This document shows positions 28,046 through 37,674 of a stretch of DNA of 64,000 nucleotides, one piece after another. This stretch comes from Treponema phagedenis (lineage in GTDB: Bacteria > Spirochaetota > Spirochaetia > Treponematales > Treponemataceae). Position 1 is the first letter of the stretch; each line of letters starts with the position of its first letter. Where the stretch lies: assembly GCF_008153345.1 (NCBI RefSeq), contig NZ_CP042818.1:2939001-3003000 (forward strand). Direction: 5' to 3'. The notes beneath the pieces are model-generated. The model was not told where the DNA came from and did no database searches. It saw nothing but the letters and a program-made list of their open reading frames with translations. Position numbers and translations under genes: made by a program.

Positions 28046-29002
28046 ATGAAAATCAATTTAATTGAGCCTTTGGGCGTTAAAGCGGAAATTATCGAAGATT
28101 TGGCAAAACAATTCAGCGTGCAGGGGCATGAATTCAAAGCCTATGATTCTCTTACAAAAGATATTGCCGAATTAAAAAAGCGAACCGCCGATGCTGATGT
28201 TGTCATGATCGGCAGCAATCCGCTTCCGAACGAAGTGATTGAAAATGCAGAGAAATTAAAATTACTCAGTGTTGCGTTTACCGGAATTGATCATGTGGGG
28301 CAGGCGGCATGTAAATCAAAAAATATTGTGATAACAAACGCCGCCGGCTATAGTAATGAGTCGGTTGCCGAGCTTGTCATCGGTTTTGCCATAAATCTTT
28401 TACGAAATATGAAAGCTGCAGACGAGGCAACAAGAAAGGGCGGCACTGGGAAGAGTCTGATTGGAAACGAACTGATGGGTAAAACCGTTGGTATAATCGG
28501 AGCGGGGCGCATAGGCACAAGGGTTGCAAAATTATTTAAAGCATTTGATTGCGAGGTATTTGCGTATAGTAACCATGAATCTGATGAACTGAAAAAACTT
28601 GGCGTAAAATATTTTTCGCTTAATGAAGTGATGAAAAACAGTGATATAATAAGCCTGCACTTGCCGCTTAACGATTCCACAAAGGGTTTTATCTCAAAAG
28701 AAAAAATTGCACTTATGAAAGAAAATGCTTTTTTGATAAACTGCGCACGCGGACCGATTGTTGATAATACCGCACTTGCCGAAGCGCTTAATGCCGGAAA
28801 AATAAGAGGAGCCGCAATAGATGTATTCGATATGGAGCCACCGATTCCGAGCGACTATCCTCTGCTGCATGCAAAAAATACAATTTTGACACCGCACGTT
28901 GCATATGCAACAGATGAATCCATGATTACAAGAGCGAAGATAGCTTTTAGCAATGTCTATGCTTGGCTAAACGGTAAGCCTAAAAATGAGGTTAAATACT
29001 GA
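28046..29002 (+). CDS. D-isomer-specific 2-hydroxyacid dehydrogenase
   Basis: A 318-aa NAD-dependent dehydrogenase. The dinucleotide loop GIIGAGRIGTRV is at 149-160; catalytic Arg235 (INCARGP), Glu264 (FDMEPP) and His284 (LTPHVAYAT) are all present. Family members reduce 2-keto acids such as hydroxypyruvate, glyoxylate or phenylpyruvate. GGAGG precedes the ATG by six bases. The stop TGA (29000-29002) is the first codon of a degenerate MITE terminus, so the C-terminal lysine-rich tail (KNEVKY) ends exactly at the insertion. Confidence 0.88.
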   Translation: MKINLIEPLGVKAEIIEDLAKQFSVQGHEFKAYDSLTKDIAELKKRTADADVVMIGSNPLPNEVIENAEKLKLLSVAFTGIDHVGQAACKSKNIVITNAAGYSNESVAELVIGFAINLLRNMKAADEATRKGGTGKSLIGNELMGKTVGIIGAGRIGTRVAKLFKAFDCEVFAYSNHESDELKKLGVKYFSLNEVMKNSDIISLHLPLNDSTKGFISKEKIALMKENAFLINCARGPIVDNTALAEALNAGKIRGAAIDVFDMEPPIPSDYPLLHAKNTILTPHVAYATDESMITRAKIAFSNVYAWLNGKPKNEVKY

Positions 29003-29532
29003 TACCGTTCCGTAATTAGCTTTCTGTGTACTAATCGGAGCATCCACAATAACGGCGTTCGGATTTAAGCATTCCTATGGTAAGCCGCTCTCGGATGTCA
29101 AAAATCAGAACGGGCACGGACGCCCGTGGTTCCACGCAGAAACGATGTTTTAAAGCAAGACTGTTTGCAAGGCTTTAAAACTCGTGGGTTAGTTTTTGAC
29201 ACGGACGTCAAAATCAGAACGGGCACGGACGCCCGTGGTTCCAAACAGAAACGAGTTTAAAAACTACCACACTTCTATAATAATAGAAGTTTTTAAACTC
29301 GTGGGTTAGTTTTTGACACGGACGTTAAAACTCAGAACCGCCACGGACGGCGGTGGTTCCACGCAGAAACGATGTTTTAAAACAAGACTGTTTGCAAGGC
29401 TTTAAAACTCGTGGGTTAGTTTTTGACAAGGACGTCAAAAACTAACCAGGGGCTCTTTTTTATAAAATTTTTTACGATTTGTATAAAATACATTAAGAAA
29501 AATAATCGAGTTATCAAAAAAACGTTATAGTA
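29000..29532 (-). mobile_element. MITE-like modular hairpin element, copy 10 (long)
   Basis: It begins TGATACCGTTCCGTAATTAG at 29000 and ends TTATCAAAAAAACGTTATAGTA at 29532. It contains about eight hairpin modules: two ACGGGC-ACGGAC-GCCCGT, one ACCGCC-ACGGAC-GGCGGT, three TTTTGAC-type stems with loops ACGGAC or AAGGAC, two long-stem modules of the GTTTTAAARC type, and a GAGTTTAAAAACT...AGTTTTTAAACTC stem. Confidence 0.8.
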
Positions 29533-29734
29533 GGGTATAAAAATTACCCCTTAAAGAGTCTACCATATAAAGCGTACCAAAAATTATCGCTTTAATGACA
29601 ATTTTTGGTAATACGGTTTAAATCTCCTGAAAAAAAATTGTGCTTTAAAACATCGTTTGCCTTTGCCATCCCCGGCTGTTTTATCATTACGCGAAAGGAG
29701 GGCTGTATCGAAAAGAAAACTTTTTAAAAAATTT
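29533..29734. other. Intergenic remnant
   Basis: CCAAAAATTATCG / GACAATTTTTGG near 29577-29610 forms an imperfect hairpin, and AAAACATCGTTTGCC near 29646 is a MITE fragment. No gene is supported. Confidence 0.35.
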
Positions 29735-29772
29735 CTAAAAAAAAGGGATTTAAAATATCTTTTAAATCCCTT
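29735..29772 (-). terminator. Rho-independent terminator of the ABC operon
   Basis: On the minus strand the stem AAGGGATTTAAA / TTTAAATCCCTT (29772-29761 and 29754-29743, loop of six) is followed directly by a run of eight T residues. It sits 31 bases after the stop codon of the last operon gene. Confidence 0.85.
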
Positions 29773-29802
29773 CGCAGTTATATTACGTTTTATGATATTT
29801 TT

Positions 29803-30207
29803 TTATTCTTCCTGCACGCTGTACATCTCAAAAGGGGATATTGCGTTTTTATGTTTATTCACAAGAGCCGGAATGGAAAGCAACACCGCATCTTGAAAAA
29901 GCGGTATTTGAAATTCTCCCTTGAAAGGGGGTGTTCCGTCAAAAAAAGTAACCACAAGCGTATGATTTTGTCCGCGCAATAAGATTTTATCTCTGTCGCC
30001 TTTAAACATTTCTATTGAGTCTTCATTATTCAGCTTAATTTCAAAACCGGGTATCGCTTTATATGAGCCGTCTGCGGCATCTCTATTGTCAAGAAGAACC
30101 GTATGTGTTCTTCCAAATAAAAACATTATACAAAGCAACAATACATATATTACCGCAAGCGAAATTCGAATGATAATTTTTATTTTCGTATTTTCAATAC
30201 GGATCAT
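29803..30207 (-). CDS. Small membrane-anchored protein of the ABC operon, unknown function
   Basis: A 134-aa protein with one N-terminal hydrophobic helix (residues 10-31, IIIRISLAVIYVLLLCIMFLFG) and an extracytoplasmic beta-rich part. It overlaps the upstream permease gene by four bases and is the last gene of the operon before a strong terminator, so it probably serves the transporter. I do not recognise enzymatic motifs. Confidence 0.75.
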   Translation of the reverse strand: MIRIENTKIKIIIRISLAVIYVLLLCIMFLFGRTHTVLLDNRDAADGSYKAIPGFEIKLNNEDSIEMFKGDRDKILLRGQNHTLVVTFFDGTPPFKGEFQIPLFQDAVLLSIPALVNKHKNAISPFEMYSVQEE

Positions 30208-31325
30208 GATTTAACCTCACTTTGCATTCTCAGTAATGCACGTTGTTTCTCTGCATTACGCTGTGTTTTCATTGCATGCATAACCAACGAAAGCGCAATA
30301 GCCGCATAACCTGAAAACTGCCTGAAATACTCGCCGATCATTGCCGAGTTAAATAAATGTTGCCCCGCCATCGGAGTAACGACGTATAAAAAATGCAAGA
30401 GGATTACACCTAAAAACACATTGGGAATTGTTGCCTTGTTTACCGATGCTCCTCCTACCAAAATTGCGGCGGCGGCAAAAAAACCTGTTTGATCGTGAGC
30501 GTTATAGGTACTTATGTTTCCCATGTTTTGTAAGAAAATTATTTGACCGAAACATGCTAAAACCGTAGAAATTACAATCGCAAGAATTCTCGTCCTTTCA
30601 ACATCAATACCCGCTGAATTTGATACCGCCTGATTTTGCCCGATTGCGCGCATATCCTGTCCCAGTTTTGTTTTCTTAAACCAAATAATAAAAAAACAAA
30701 GCGCAATAATAATGAGATAAGATAGCAATGGTATTCTAAAACCTAAAATATTTACCGGCAAGGCGGAGTCCAACACTTGACGTACCGGCGCAAGTTCAAG
30801 CGTATTTCGTACACCGTAACCGCGGGAAAGGGTAATCGCTTTATTGTGCATCGGAATAAGGGAACCGAATAAATACAATACAAAAAACTGATATACACCC
30901 GTAAAGAAAAAGCCCAGAATATAGCTTGTTACCATTTCTCTTCCGCGTGCGTTATTCAGAACCGATCCCGCTATCCACCCAAGAATAACAGAAAGCGGCA
31001 TCCCGATGAGAGCGGCAAAAACCAATCCATATATTCCGCCTATTCCCCAATCCATTGCGATGATCAAACCTATTTGCCCTGCCATCGCACCGAGAACCAT
31101 ACCGAAATTGATTCCCATCCCCGCCATAATCGGAATAATAAGAGAAAACACTAAAAAAGAATTTCTTCCGATACGGGTTAAAATCTCATTGATAATATGA
31201 TGCGCGGAAAGTCCTGAAATAGGAATTGCAATAAATGAGATCGTCAAAAATAATAGTGATACAAGGTTGTCTGCCAAAAAATCTATTAGTGAAAAATTTT
31301 GTAATTTGTTTTTAATCATATTCAT
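30204..31325 (-). CDS. ABC transporter permease, BPD_transp_2 (RbsC-like) family, second subunit
   Basis: A 373-aa permease with about nine to ten hydrophobic segments. GINFGMVLGAMAGQIGLI at about 69, TSYILGFFFTGVYQF and a late GFFAAAAILVGGASVNKATIPNVFLG segment are the conserved blocks of ribose/nucleoside-type importers. The ATG follows immediately after the TAG of the preceding permease gene. It should pair with that permease in the membrane. Confidence 0.85.
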   Translation of the reverse strand: MNMIKNKLQNFSLIDFLADNLVSLLFLTISFIAIPISGLSAHHIINEILTRIGRNSFLVFSLIIPIMAGMGINFGMVLGAMAGQIGLIIAMDWGIGGIYGLVFAALIGMPLSVILGWIAGSVLNNARGREMVTSYILGFFFTGVYQFFVLYLFGSLIPMHNKAITLSRGYGVRNTLELAPVRQVLDSALPVNILGFRIPLLSYLIIIALCFFIIWFKKTKLGQDMRAIGQNQAVSNSAGIDVERTRILAIVISTVLACFGQIIFLQNMGNISTYNAHDQTGFFAAAAILVGGASVNKATIPNVFLGVILLHFLYVVTPMAGQHLFNSAMIGEYFRQFSGYAAIALSLVMHAMKTQRNAEKQRALLRMQSEVKS

Positions 31326-32366
31326 CTACCTTGTTACCTGTGTTTTTCTGGTAAGCGCATATAAAATCATTCCGTTAGAAAGAACGATTCTAATTACTTC
31401 CGACATATCGGTTTGCAAAATACTGTTAATAACCGAGGGAGTCATTGTCAAAACTCCTTGGAATAAAAGCGTTCCGATGATGACATTCAATATTGAAGCT
31501 TTGTTAACCGATGCGCCGCCTATGAGTATGGCTGCAACTGCCGGGAAAGGCATAAATAGCGGCGCTTGATATAATTGAATAAATCCAAAACTTTGTTGGT
31601 ATAAAAGAATTCCCACTCCTCCGGTAGCTGTAGAAACAATAGTGCTTATTGTTCGCGCCCTTTCGATATTGATTCCGCTTGCCCGAGCAAATTCGGGATT
31701 TGATCCTACAGCGGTAATTGCCGTGCCTGTTTTGGTGTGCATAAAAAGTTTCATTAGAGCAAAACAAATAGAAACAAATAAAATGAGCATAAGCGGAAAT
31801 TCAAATTTTTGAATTTTAATAACTAAATGCGTGCTGAGTATTTTATCCCAAAATCCTTCAAGGCTTATAGTAGTACGTAACCCGCGCCCTGCATATGCCC
31901 ATACCATGTTTGCACTTGAATACGGTAAAAGTATCCACATGATGGACATGAACATCACCGCAGCAAAGCCGATATATAAAGCAATAGTCATTTCTTCGCC
32001 TTTTACCCTATTCAACATAATACCATATGCCCAACCGATAATACTTGAAAAAAAGACTGAGAAAATAATTGCGAGGGTAAATCCCATAGCGCCTTGTGCC
32101 CCGGTTTGCATTGCAAGTGTTGATCCGAGCAATCCCCCGATGATCCCCAGAGAAAGTCCGAAATTTAATCCGCAACCAGCTTGTATCATCGGCACCAGAG
32201 CAAGAACCATCAAACTATTCATACCGAATCGATTTATAAGATCTTTTAAAGATGCGCCAATGCTTACATCTACAAAAGGCGCCACTATAAAAAGAGAAAG
32301 TAAAAATAGAAAGATAATAACACGCGGCCAACCGAATTCTCTTAAGAATATTCTTATTTTTTCCAT
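31326..32366 (-). CDS. ABC transporter permease, BPD_transp_2 (RbsC-like) family, first subunit
   Basis: A 346-aa permease homologous to its neighbour: GCGLNFGLSLGIIGGLLGST, EEMTIALYIGFAAVMFM and AAILIGGASVNKASILNVIIG appear in the same order. The stop of the ATPase gene (TAA) touches its ATG, and CCGGAGTG in that gene's end serves as ribosome site. Two different permeases with a double ATPase is the arrangement of nucleoside (BmpA-type) and related importers. Confidence 0.87.
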   Translation of the reverse strand: MEKIRIFLREFGWPRVIIFLFLLSLFIVAPFVDVSIGASLKDLINRFGMNSLMVLALVPMIQAGCGLNFGLSLGIIGGLLGSTLAMQTGAQGAMGFTLAIIFSVFFSSIIGWAYGIMLNRVKGEEMTIALYIGFAAVMFMSIMWILLPYSSANMVWAYAGRGLRTTISLEGFWDKILSTHLVIKIQKFEFPLMLILFVSICFALMKLFMHTKTGTAITAVGSNPEFARASGINIERARTISTIVSTATGGVGILLYQQSFGFIQLYQAPLFMPFPAVAAILIGGASVNKASILNVIIGTLLFQGVLTMTPSVINSILQTDMSEVIRIVLSNGMILYALTRKTQVTR

Positions 32367-33947
32367 TTATTTCACTCCGGCCATATATAAAGCAAACTCT
32401 GCAGGCTCTTCTTTTGGAGAAAGTATTCCTGCCATTTTCCCTTGAAAAACAATGCCTATTCTGTCACAAACCGAACGCAATTCTTCAAGCTCACTGGAAA
32501 CTATAATAATTGTAGTTCCCTCTTCTTTATTCAGCTTTCTCAGTGCATCAAGTACAAGAGTTTTAGCCCCCACATCTATTCCCCGTGTCGGCTCCGCTAC
32601 AAAAAGAATTTTCGGATTCATGCAAAATGCTTTTGCCAAACAAATTTTTTGCTGATTCCCTCCGGAAAGCTCCTTTGCTTTTTGTTTTGTACTTGTACAT
32701 TTTATTTGCAACATATCAACGTATTTTTCTGCAAGTTTTTGCATTGCGCGATCATCGCGCACTTTTATCAACTTTCCGAAAAGGTTGATAAGGTATTCAT
32801 CTTTTACCTGCATAGCAGTAAACGCAATATTCCACTCTAATGTTTCATCAAGCAAGAGTCCAACCCCGCGCCTATCTTCAGAGACAAAAGCAATTCCCTG
32901 CTCCAATATTTTTTTTGTATTATTCAGTTCAAGTTCTTTTCCCTCAAAAGTTACAGTGCCACCGCAGGTAAAAAGTCCCATAATTCCATTTAAAATTCCA
33001 ACCTTTCCCTGTCCGGCTAATCCTCCAATTCCAAAAATCTCTCCTTGACGAACTGAAAAGCTTACATCGCGCACAACCTCTCCGGGCATATCAACCCAAA
33101 GATTTTTAACATCAAATAATACCTGCCCAAAATCTTTTTCTTCAGTATCTTTTACTGCTTTTTTTATATCGCGTCCAACCATAGAGGCAGCTATTTCTTT
33201 TATACTTGTCTCTGCAATGGGTATATCTTTAATTGATTTCCCATCCCGCAAGGTTACCACTCGATCACAAATATCCATAACTTCCTGCAATCGGTGAGAT
33301 ATAAAAATGATAGCAATTCCTTTTGCCGCTAATTTTTTTATAGATTCAAGCAAGATTTTTGCTTCGGATTCGGTAAGAACAGCGGTCGGTTCATCAAGTA
33401 CCAAAATTCTGACATTTTCCCGGTCAATCTCACGGGCAATTTCAGTAAACTGTTTATGCCCGACCGGCATTTCCGACACATGTGTCCGCGCGTCAATTTG
33501 AACGCCAAGTTGATCAATGGCTTTTTGCGCACGCTCACGCATAGCCGCTCTATTTAATAAACTGAGTCGTTCCCCGAAAATATCCGATAAAAGACTCGGT
33601 TTTTTGATTTCTCTATTAAGCATGATGTTTTCCGCAGCCGAAAACCCCGGAATGAGCGAAAATTCCTGGTGCACCATTCCGATTCCGGCATCAAGCGCAT
33701 CAAGCGGAGACTTAAATTTTATTTCTTTGTGGTCAATGATTATCCTGCCGCCATATCCGCCGGTTTCCGCAATAACGGGCATTCCGAACAAAATGCTCAT
33801 AAGCGTGGTTTTCCCTGCACCGTTTTCTCCGACCAACCCGAGAATTTCGCCTTCATGCAAATCAAAGGTTACGCCTTCCAACACCTGCGTGCCTGAAAAT
33901 TCTTTTGTAACATTATCCAGTGATAGTATTGTAGTATCTCTACTCAT
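32367..33947 (-). CDS. ABC transporter ATPase with two nucleotide-binding domains (RbsA-like)
   Basis: A 526-aa protein. Domain 1 (about 5-245): Walker A GENGAGKT at 40-47, a weak signature (MPVGHKQ) and Walker B LVLDEPTAVL. Domain 2 (about 265-520): a degenerate Walker A (GLAGQGKVG, no Ser/Thr after Lys), a good signature LSGGNQQKICLAK and an altered Walker B (ILFVAEPTRGID). Asymmetric sites are usual in RbsA/BmpA-type ATPases. It powers the two permeases encoded directly downstream, on the cytoplasmic side. Confidence 0.92.
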   Translation of the reverse strand: MSRDTTILSLDNVTKEFSGTQVLEGVTFDLHEGEILGLVGENGAGKTTLMSILFGMPVIAETGGYGGRIIIDHKEIKFKSPLDALDAGIGMVHQEFSLIPGFSAAENIMLNREIKKPSLLSDIFGERLSLLNRAAMRERAQKAIDQLGVQIDARTHVSEMPVGHKQFTEIAREIDRENVRILVLDEPTAVLTESEAKILLESIKKLAAKGIAIIFISHRLQEVMDICDRVVTLRDGKSIKDIPIAETSIKEIAASMVGRDIKKAVKDTEEKDFGQVLFDVKNLWVDMPGEVVRDVSFSVRQGEIFGIGGLAGQGKVGILNGIMGLFTCGGTVTFEGKELELNNTKKILEQGIAFVSEDRRGVGLLLDETLEWNIAFTAMQVKDEYLINLFGKLIKVRDDRAMQKLAEKYVDMLQIKCTSTKQKAKELSGGNQQKICLAKAFCMNPKILFVAEPTRGIDVGAKTLVLDALRKLNKEEGTTIIIVSSELEELRSVCDRIGIVFQGKMAGILSPKEEPAEFALYMAGVK

Positions 33948-33985
33948 CTTCTTTATAACCAGTAAAAACCTTCATCTAATCATAA

Positions 33986-34015
33986 GACAACGGAAGCATT
34001 AGAGCTTCCGCTGTC
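33986..34015 (-). promoter_or_regulatory. Intercistronic hairpin between receptor and ATPase genes
   Basis: GACAACGGAAGC (33986-33997) pairs with GCTTCCGCTGTC (34004-34015) apart from one mismatch, with a six-base loop. No T-run follows on the minus strand, so it more likely stabilises or processes the mRNA 3' end of the binding-protein gene. Such a site commonly lets the receptor be made in excess of the transporter. Confidence 0.6.
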
Positions 34016-34067
34016 AACCAATTAGGTTTTAACAAATTATCCAATTTTTAGGAGGCTTTTAGATAAT

Positions 34068-35309
34068 TTATTTTTTAAATTTAATGGTGAAATATTTTAC
34101 CGGAACTTCCTGTATTGTGGTGGGTAGGAAGTCTTTCCCGAAAATATACGTATCCATAAATACCAGCGCTTGGTTTTTTGCACGAACACCGGTATTTGCA
34201 TCAATATAAAATTCACTCTTCCACTGTGCGCCGGGCGTAAAGGTTCCGAGGGCTTTTGACAGATCGTTTAGGCTTCCCTGTTTTGCTTCACCGTCAATAA
34301 TTCTGCGTGCATATTCTCCAAGCCCAACCGATAAGGTAAAACCGTAAGAGAACGCCCAAGTACCAAACCTGCCGGCTCCACCTTTGGCGATAACCGCTTC
34401 TTCAACTTTCTTCAAAATCTTTGAAAAATCCTTTGCCTCATTGGAAAGGTCAATACCCAAGGCTCCGGGGTATCCCATCAAAGGAGAAGGAAGATCGGCT
34501 TCTACAAAAAATCCGCCGTAAGCAAAAAGCTGTTTTAACAAAGGCTCGGTGTGTGCATCGTTTGTACAGAAAAACACCGTGTCTTTTCCGTATTTTTCAA
34601 TCCACTGCGGAACTTTTTCAAGAATAAACTGTTGAGCTCCCGCAACTCCTACATCACTTGTCGGATCGGGTGCAGTTTCAAAAATAAATTTTAATCCTAA
34701 ATCGTTACATGCCTCTTCCATTATTTGGCGGCGAAGACCTAGTGTTTCATAGGACATATGCCGCGGGAAAGAAATATGTACGAAATTCTTTGCACCGAGT
34801 TGTTTTGCCGCCCAGGGAATTGTATAGCCACGCGTAATAAAGTCATTATTGACTGCCATGTCCGCTGCTTGTTGAATAACAAGCGGATCTTCGTGTGGCT
34901 CACCTACCAGCAGTAAAATATCGGGATTTTTCTCTCTTACGCGTTTAAGCGCTTCGGCTGTACCGGGTACGCCTTGATTTACGACAATCGCTTTCATGAG
35001 TGGATCATCGGCGAGCGCAACAATCTGCGAAATAGTGGTTTCCTGCTGAGACATAAAATCATCCGGATAGGTGATATGGGTAATCATACCGCCGTCTTTT
35101 GCAGCCCCGTACAGTTCAATCAGCTTCTCAGCTCCTCGCAAATCATCTTCTGATTGCGATACTGTTCCGGTTACAATACCGATATGATAGGCGGCTTTTG
35201 CCTGCGATGCATTTCCAGCTGATTTTTCTTCTTCTTTTTTTGAACAACCGCTTGCCAATAGGAAAGCAGCCGCTATAAGCATAAGAAAAACACTTCTTTT
35301 TAATTTCAT
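34068..35309 (-). CDS. ABC substrate-binding lipoprotein, DUF3798-like
   Basis: A 413-aa periplasmic-binding-fold lipoprotein. The signal ends in LLASGC (Cys22), followed by a charged linker and YHIGIVTGTVSQSEDDLRGAEKLIELYG. The text (MITHITYPDDFMSQQETTISQIVALADDP, VFFCTNDAHTEPLLKQL) matches the DUF3798 group of receptors as I know it. It resembles sugar/nucleoside receptors of the type-1 periplasmic-binding fold. Start ATG 35309 has AGGAGTG upstream. It opens the five-gene operon with ATPase, two permeases and a small membrane protein. The ligand is unknown. Confidence 0.85.
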   Translation of the reverse strand: MKLKRSVFLMLIAAAFLLASGCSKKEEEKSAGNASQAKAAYHIGIVTGTVSQSEDDLRGAEKLIELYGAAKDGGMITHITYPDDFMSQQETTISQIVALADDPLMKAIVVNQGVPGTAEALKRVREKNPDILLLVGEPHEDPLVIQQAADMAVNNDFITRGYTIPWAAKQLGAKNFVHISFPRHMSYETLGLRRQIMEEACNDLGLKFIFETAPDPTSDVGVAGAQQFILEKVPQWIEKYGKDTVFFCTNDAHTEPLLKQLFAYGGFFVEADLPSPLMGYPGALGIDLSNEAKDFSKILKKVEEAVIAKGGAGRFGTWAFSYGFTLSVGLGEYARRIIDGEAKQGSLNDLSKALGTFTPGAQWKSEFYIDANTGVRAKNQALVFMDTYIFGKDFLPTTIQEVPVKYFTIKFKK

Positions 35310-35618
35310 AAAACACTCCTTTTCTAAGTGATAGGTAACTTTATAGGAATAGTTTAAAAATGTCAAGCGATTCTCTGTATAAATATACAAAATAAGTGCA
35401 TAAATATTGTTTTTTATGCATCGTTTTAATGCTGCCCGTTTTGTCCCGACAGTTTTATGCCGCCCCTAATTAAAAAATGCCAAAAACAATCCTTATGGAA
35501 GTATACTTCTCAAGAAATAGAGGGTTCATATGTAGAAAAGGTGTTAGACTTATGAATTATTATTTAATAACACAACAATTATAAAACAGAACACCTATTA
35601 CGGTACACATTGGAAGAT

Positions 35619-36169
35619 TAGTGTAACGTTTTTTTAATAAGTCGATTCGTTTTTTACTACATCTTACCCAAAACGTAAAAAATTTTATAAAAAAGAGTTC
35701 GACACTACGGTTTGGTTTTGACGTCCTTGTCAAAACCAAACCACGAGTTTTAAAGCTTTACAAATAGTCTTGCTTTAAAACATCGTTTCTGCTTGGAACC
35801 ACTGCCGTCCGTGGCGGTTCTGAGTTTTGACGTCCTTGTCAAAACCAAACCTATGAGTTTGAAAACTCCTGTTTATATAGCTGTGGTAGTTTTCAAACTC
35901 AATTCTGTTTAGAACCGCGGGCATCCGTGCCCGTTCTGAGTTTGACAACGGTAAGTAAACTTACCATAGGGCGAAGCGTTAATAATTTGCATCCGCTTCG
36001 CCAACGAGTTTTAAAGCTTCAATTTTACAGTTTTGTGTTGATGCTTTAAAACATCGTTTGGAATTGAGCAACGGTGAGCAATGTACCATAAGTGATGCTG
36101 AATCCTCAAGCAGTTATTATTGATGCTTCGATTAACATGAATGGAAGTTAATTACAAAACGCTACACTG
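35619..36169 (+). mobile_element. MITE-like modular hairpin element, copy 11 (near-complete)
   Basis: Left end TAGTGTAACGTTTTTTTAAT at 35619; right end AATTACAAAACGCTACACTG to 36169. Modules: GGTTTGGTTTTGAC (35709-35722), loop GTCCTT, GTCAAAACCAAACC (35729-35742); two ACGAGTTTTAAAGC...GCTTTAAAACATCGT hairpins; a GTTTGAAAACT/AGTTTTCAAAC stem; a GGGCGAAGCG/CGCTTCGCC stem; and CGGGC-ATCCGT-GCCCG. Confidence 0.8.
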
Positions 36170-36472
36170 GGACGAAAGACATATTTAAGTAATAGACAAT
36201 TTGCATTAGCGGACGACTTTTGGAAAGCTCAAACCGCAACGCCATAAATATATGATTTTTCTTCTTTCCCTACGAACCCTGTAACACACCGCTACCTGAA
36301 TTGACAGCAGAGTTTGTTTTTTTTATAATAAGCCGGTTATGCGGAAAGGAAACTGAAAAGCGCTGTGTGTGCAAAATTGCATGCGTTTTGCCTTACCTGC
36401 ATGCTAAGCCAAGCAGATACACTGTGAAAGTTGAGTAATCCCATAGCCGAATTTTTGATTAAGAGGCTTTTT
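36170..36472. other. Intergenic region before the CofE-like gene
   Basis: The motif CAAACCGCAACGCC lies at 36230-36243, followed by ATAAATATATGATTTTTC, which resembles the text after the same motif at 19754. No gene or clear promoter is seen. Confidence 0.35.
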
Positions 36473-37666
36473 ATGGGAAGATTTACGGGAACAACTGCCC
36501 GCGGGTTAATTGCACCGATTGTGCGTAAAGGTGATGATATTGTTGCAATTGCGGTAAACACTTTGCTTGCCGCAGCGGAAGGTGAAGGGTTCACCATTAA
36601 AGATAAAGATGTGTTAGCAATAACCGAATCTATTGTCGCACGAGCGCAGGGTAATTATGCAACAACCGAGCAAATTGCCGCAGATACCAAAAAAAAGTTC
36701 GGAGATTCTCCGCTTGCCTTGGTTTTTCCTATTTTAAGCAGAAATCGTTTTTCTCTGTGTTTAGAGGGTATTGCAAAAGCAGGTAATAAACTGACGGTAA
36801 TGCTCAGTTTTCCTGCTGATGAAGTTGGAAATCATTTGATGGATCCTGAAATTTTTAATACGGTAGATATAAATCCGCGTCAAGATTCTTTTACCGCTGA
36901 AGAATTCAAAAAAAGATTCGGGCAGTATAAACATCCGTTTACCGGCATAGATTATATAGAATTTTTCCTTTCGATATTGCATGCATATAATAAAAACTCT
37001 TCGGTACTTATTTCAAATAATTTAAAAGCAATTGTACAGCATGCGGAAACGGTTATTGCCTGCGATATTCATACGCGGGAAAAAACAAAGCGTTTTTTGC
37101 AGTCTTACGGAGTAAAAAAAGTTTACGATCTCACCGCTCTTTTAAATGAGTCGGTACAGGGAAGCGGGTACAATACCAAATACGGATTGCTCGGATCAAA
37201 CAAAGCATCGGACAATTCGGTAAAACTTTTTCCGAATGACTGCACTGAAATTGTCAACGCAATCCAAAAACAGATAAAAGAAAAAACCGGTAAAACAATT
37301 GAGGTCATGGTATACGGAGACGGTGCGTTTAAAGACCCAGTGGGAAAGATTTGGGAACTTGCCGATCCGATTGTTTCTCCCGGATTTACCTCAGGATTGG
37401 AAGGCACCCCGCATGAATTAAAACTGAAATATCTTGCCGATAATACCTTTGCCGATAAATCGCATGAGGAGCAGGAAAAAGCAATTGCCGAATATATCCA
37501 TAAAAATAAAACACAGGTAGCCGATGACGCTGCAGAGCGGCAAGGTACAACTCCGCGAAGACTTACCGATCTAATCGGCTCGCTTTCAGATCTTACCTCC
37601 GGCTCCGGTGATAAGGGCACGCCAATTGTGTACATTCAAGGGTATTTTGATAAATTCGGCGAATAA
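36473..37666 (+). CDS. Coenzyme F420-0:L-glutamate ligase-like (CofE-like) protein
   Basis: A 397-aa protein of the CofE/F420_ligase family (start RFTGTTARGLIAPIVRKGDDIVAIAVNTL; the central DKDVLAITESIVARAQGNYAT is the family's best block; later IEVMVYGDGAFKDPVGKIWELADP). CofE joins glutamates to F420-0, but treponemes are not known to make F420, and no other F420 gene is in the window. It may attach glutamate to another acceptor. ATG 36473 has AAGAGG at a good distance; an upstream TTG at 36431 lacks one. Function is not established for this bacterial subgroup. Confidence 0.75.
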   Translation: MGRFTGTTARGLIAPIVRKGDDIVAIAVNTLLAAAEGEGFTIKDKDVLAITESIVARAQGNYATTEQIAADTKKKFGDSPLALVFPILSRNRFSLCLEGIAKAGNKLTVMLSFPADEVGNHLMDPEIFNTVDINPRQDSFTAEEFKKRFGQYKHPFTGIDYIEFFLSILHAYNKNSSVLISNNLKAIVQHAETVIACDIHTREKTKRFLQSYGVKKVYDLTALLNESVQGSGYNTKYGLLGSNKASDNSVKLFPNDCTEIVNAIQKQIKEKTGKTIEVMVYGDGAFKDPVGKIWELADPIVSPGFTSGLEGTPHELKLKYLADNTFADKSHEEQEKAIAEYIHKNKTQVADDAAERQGTTPRRLTDLIGSLSDLTSGSGDKGTPIVYIQGYFDKFGE

Positions 37667-37674
37667 TTAAATCT

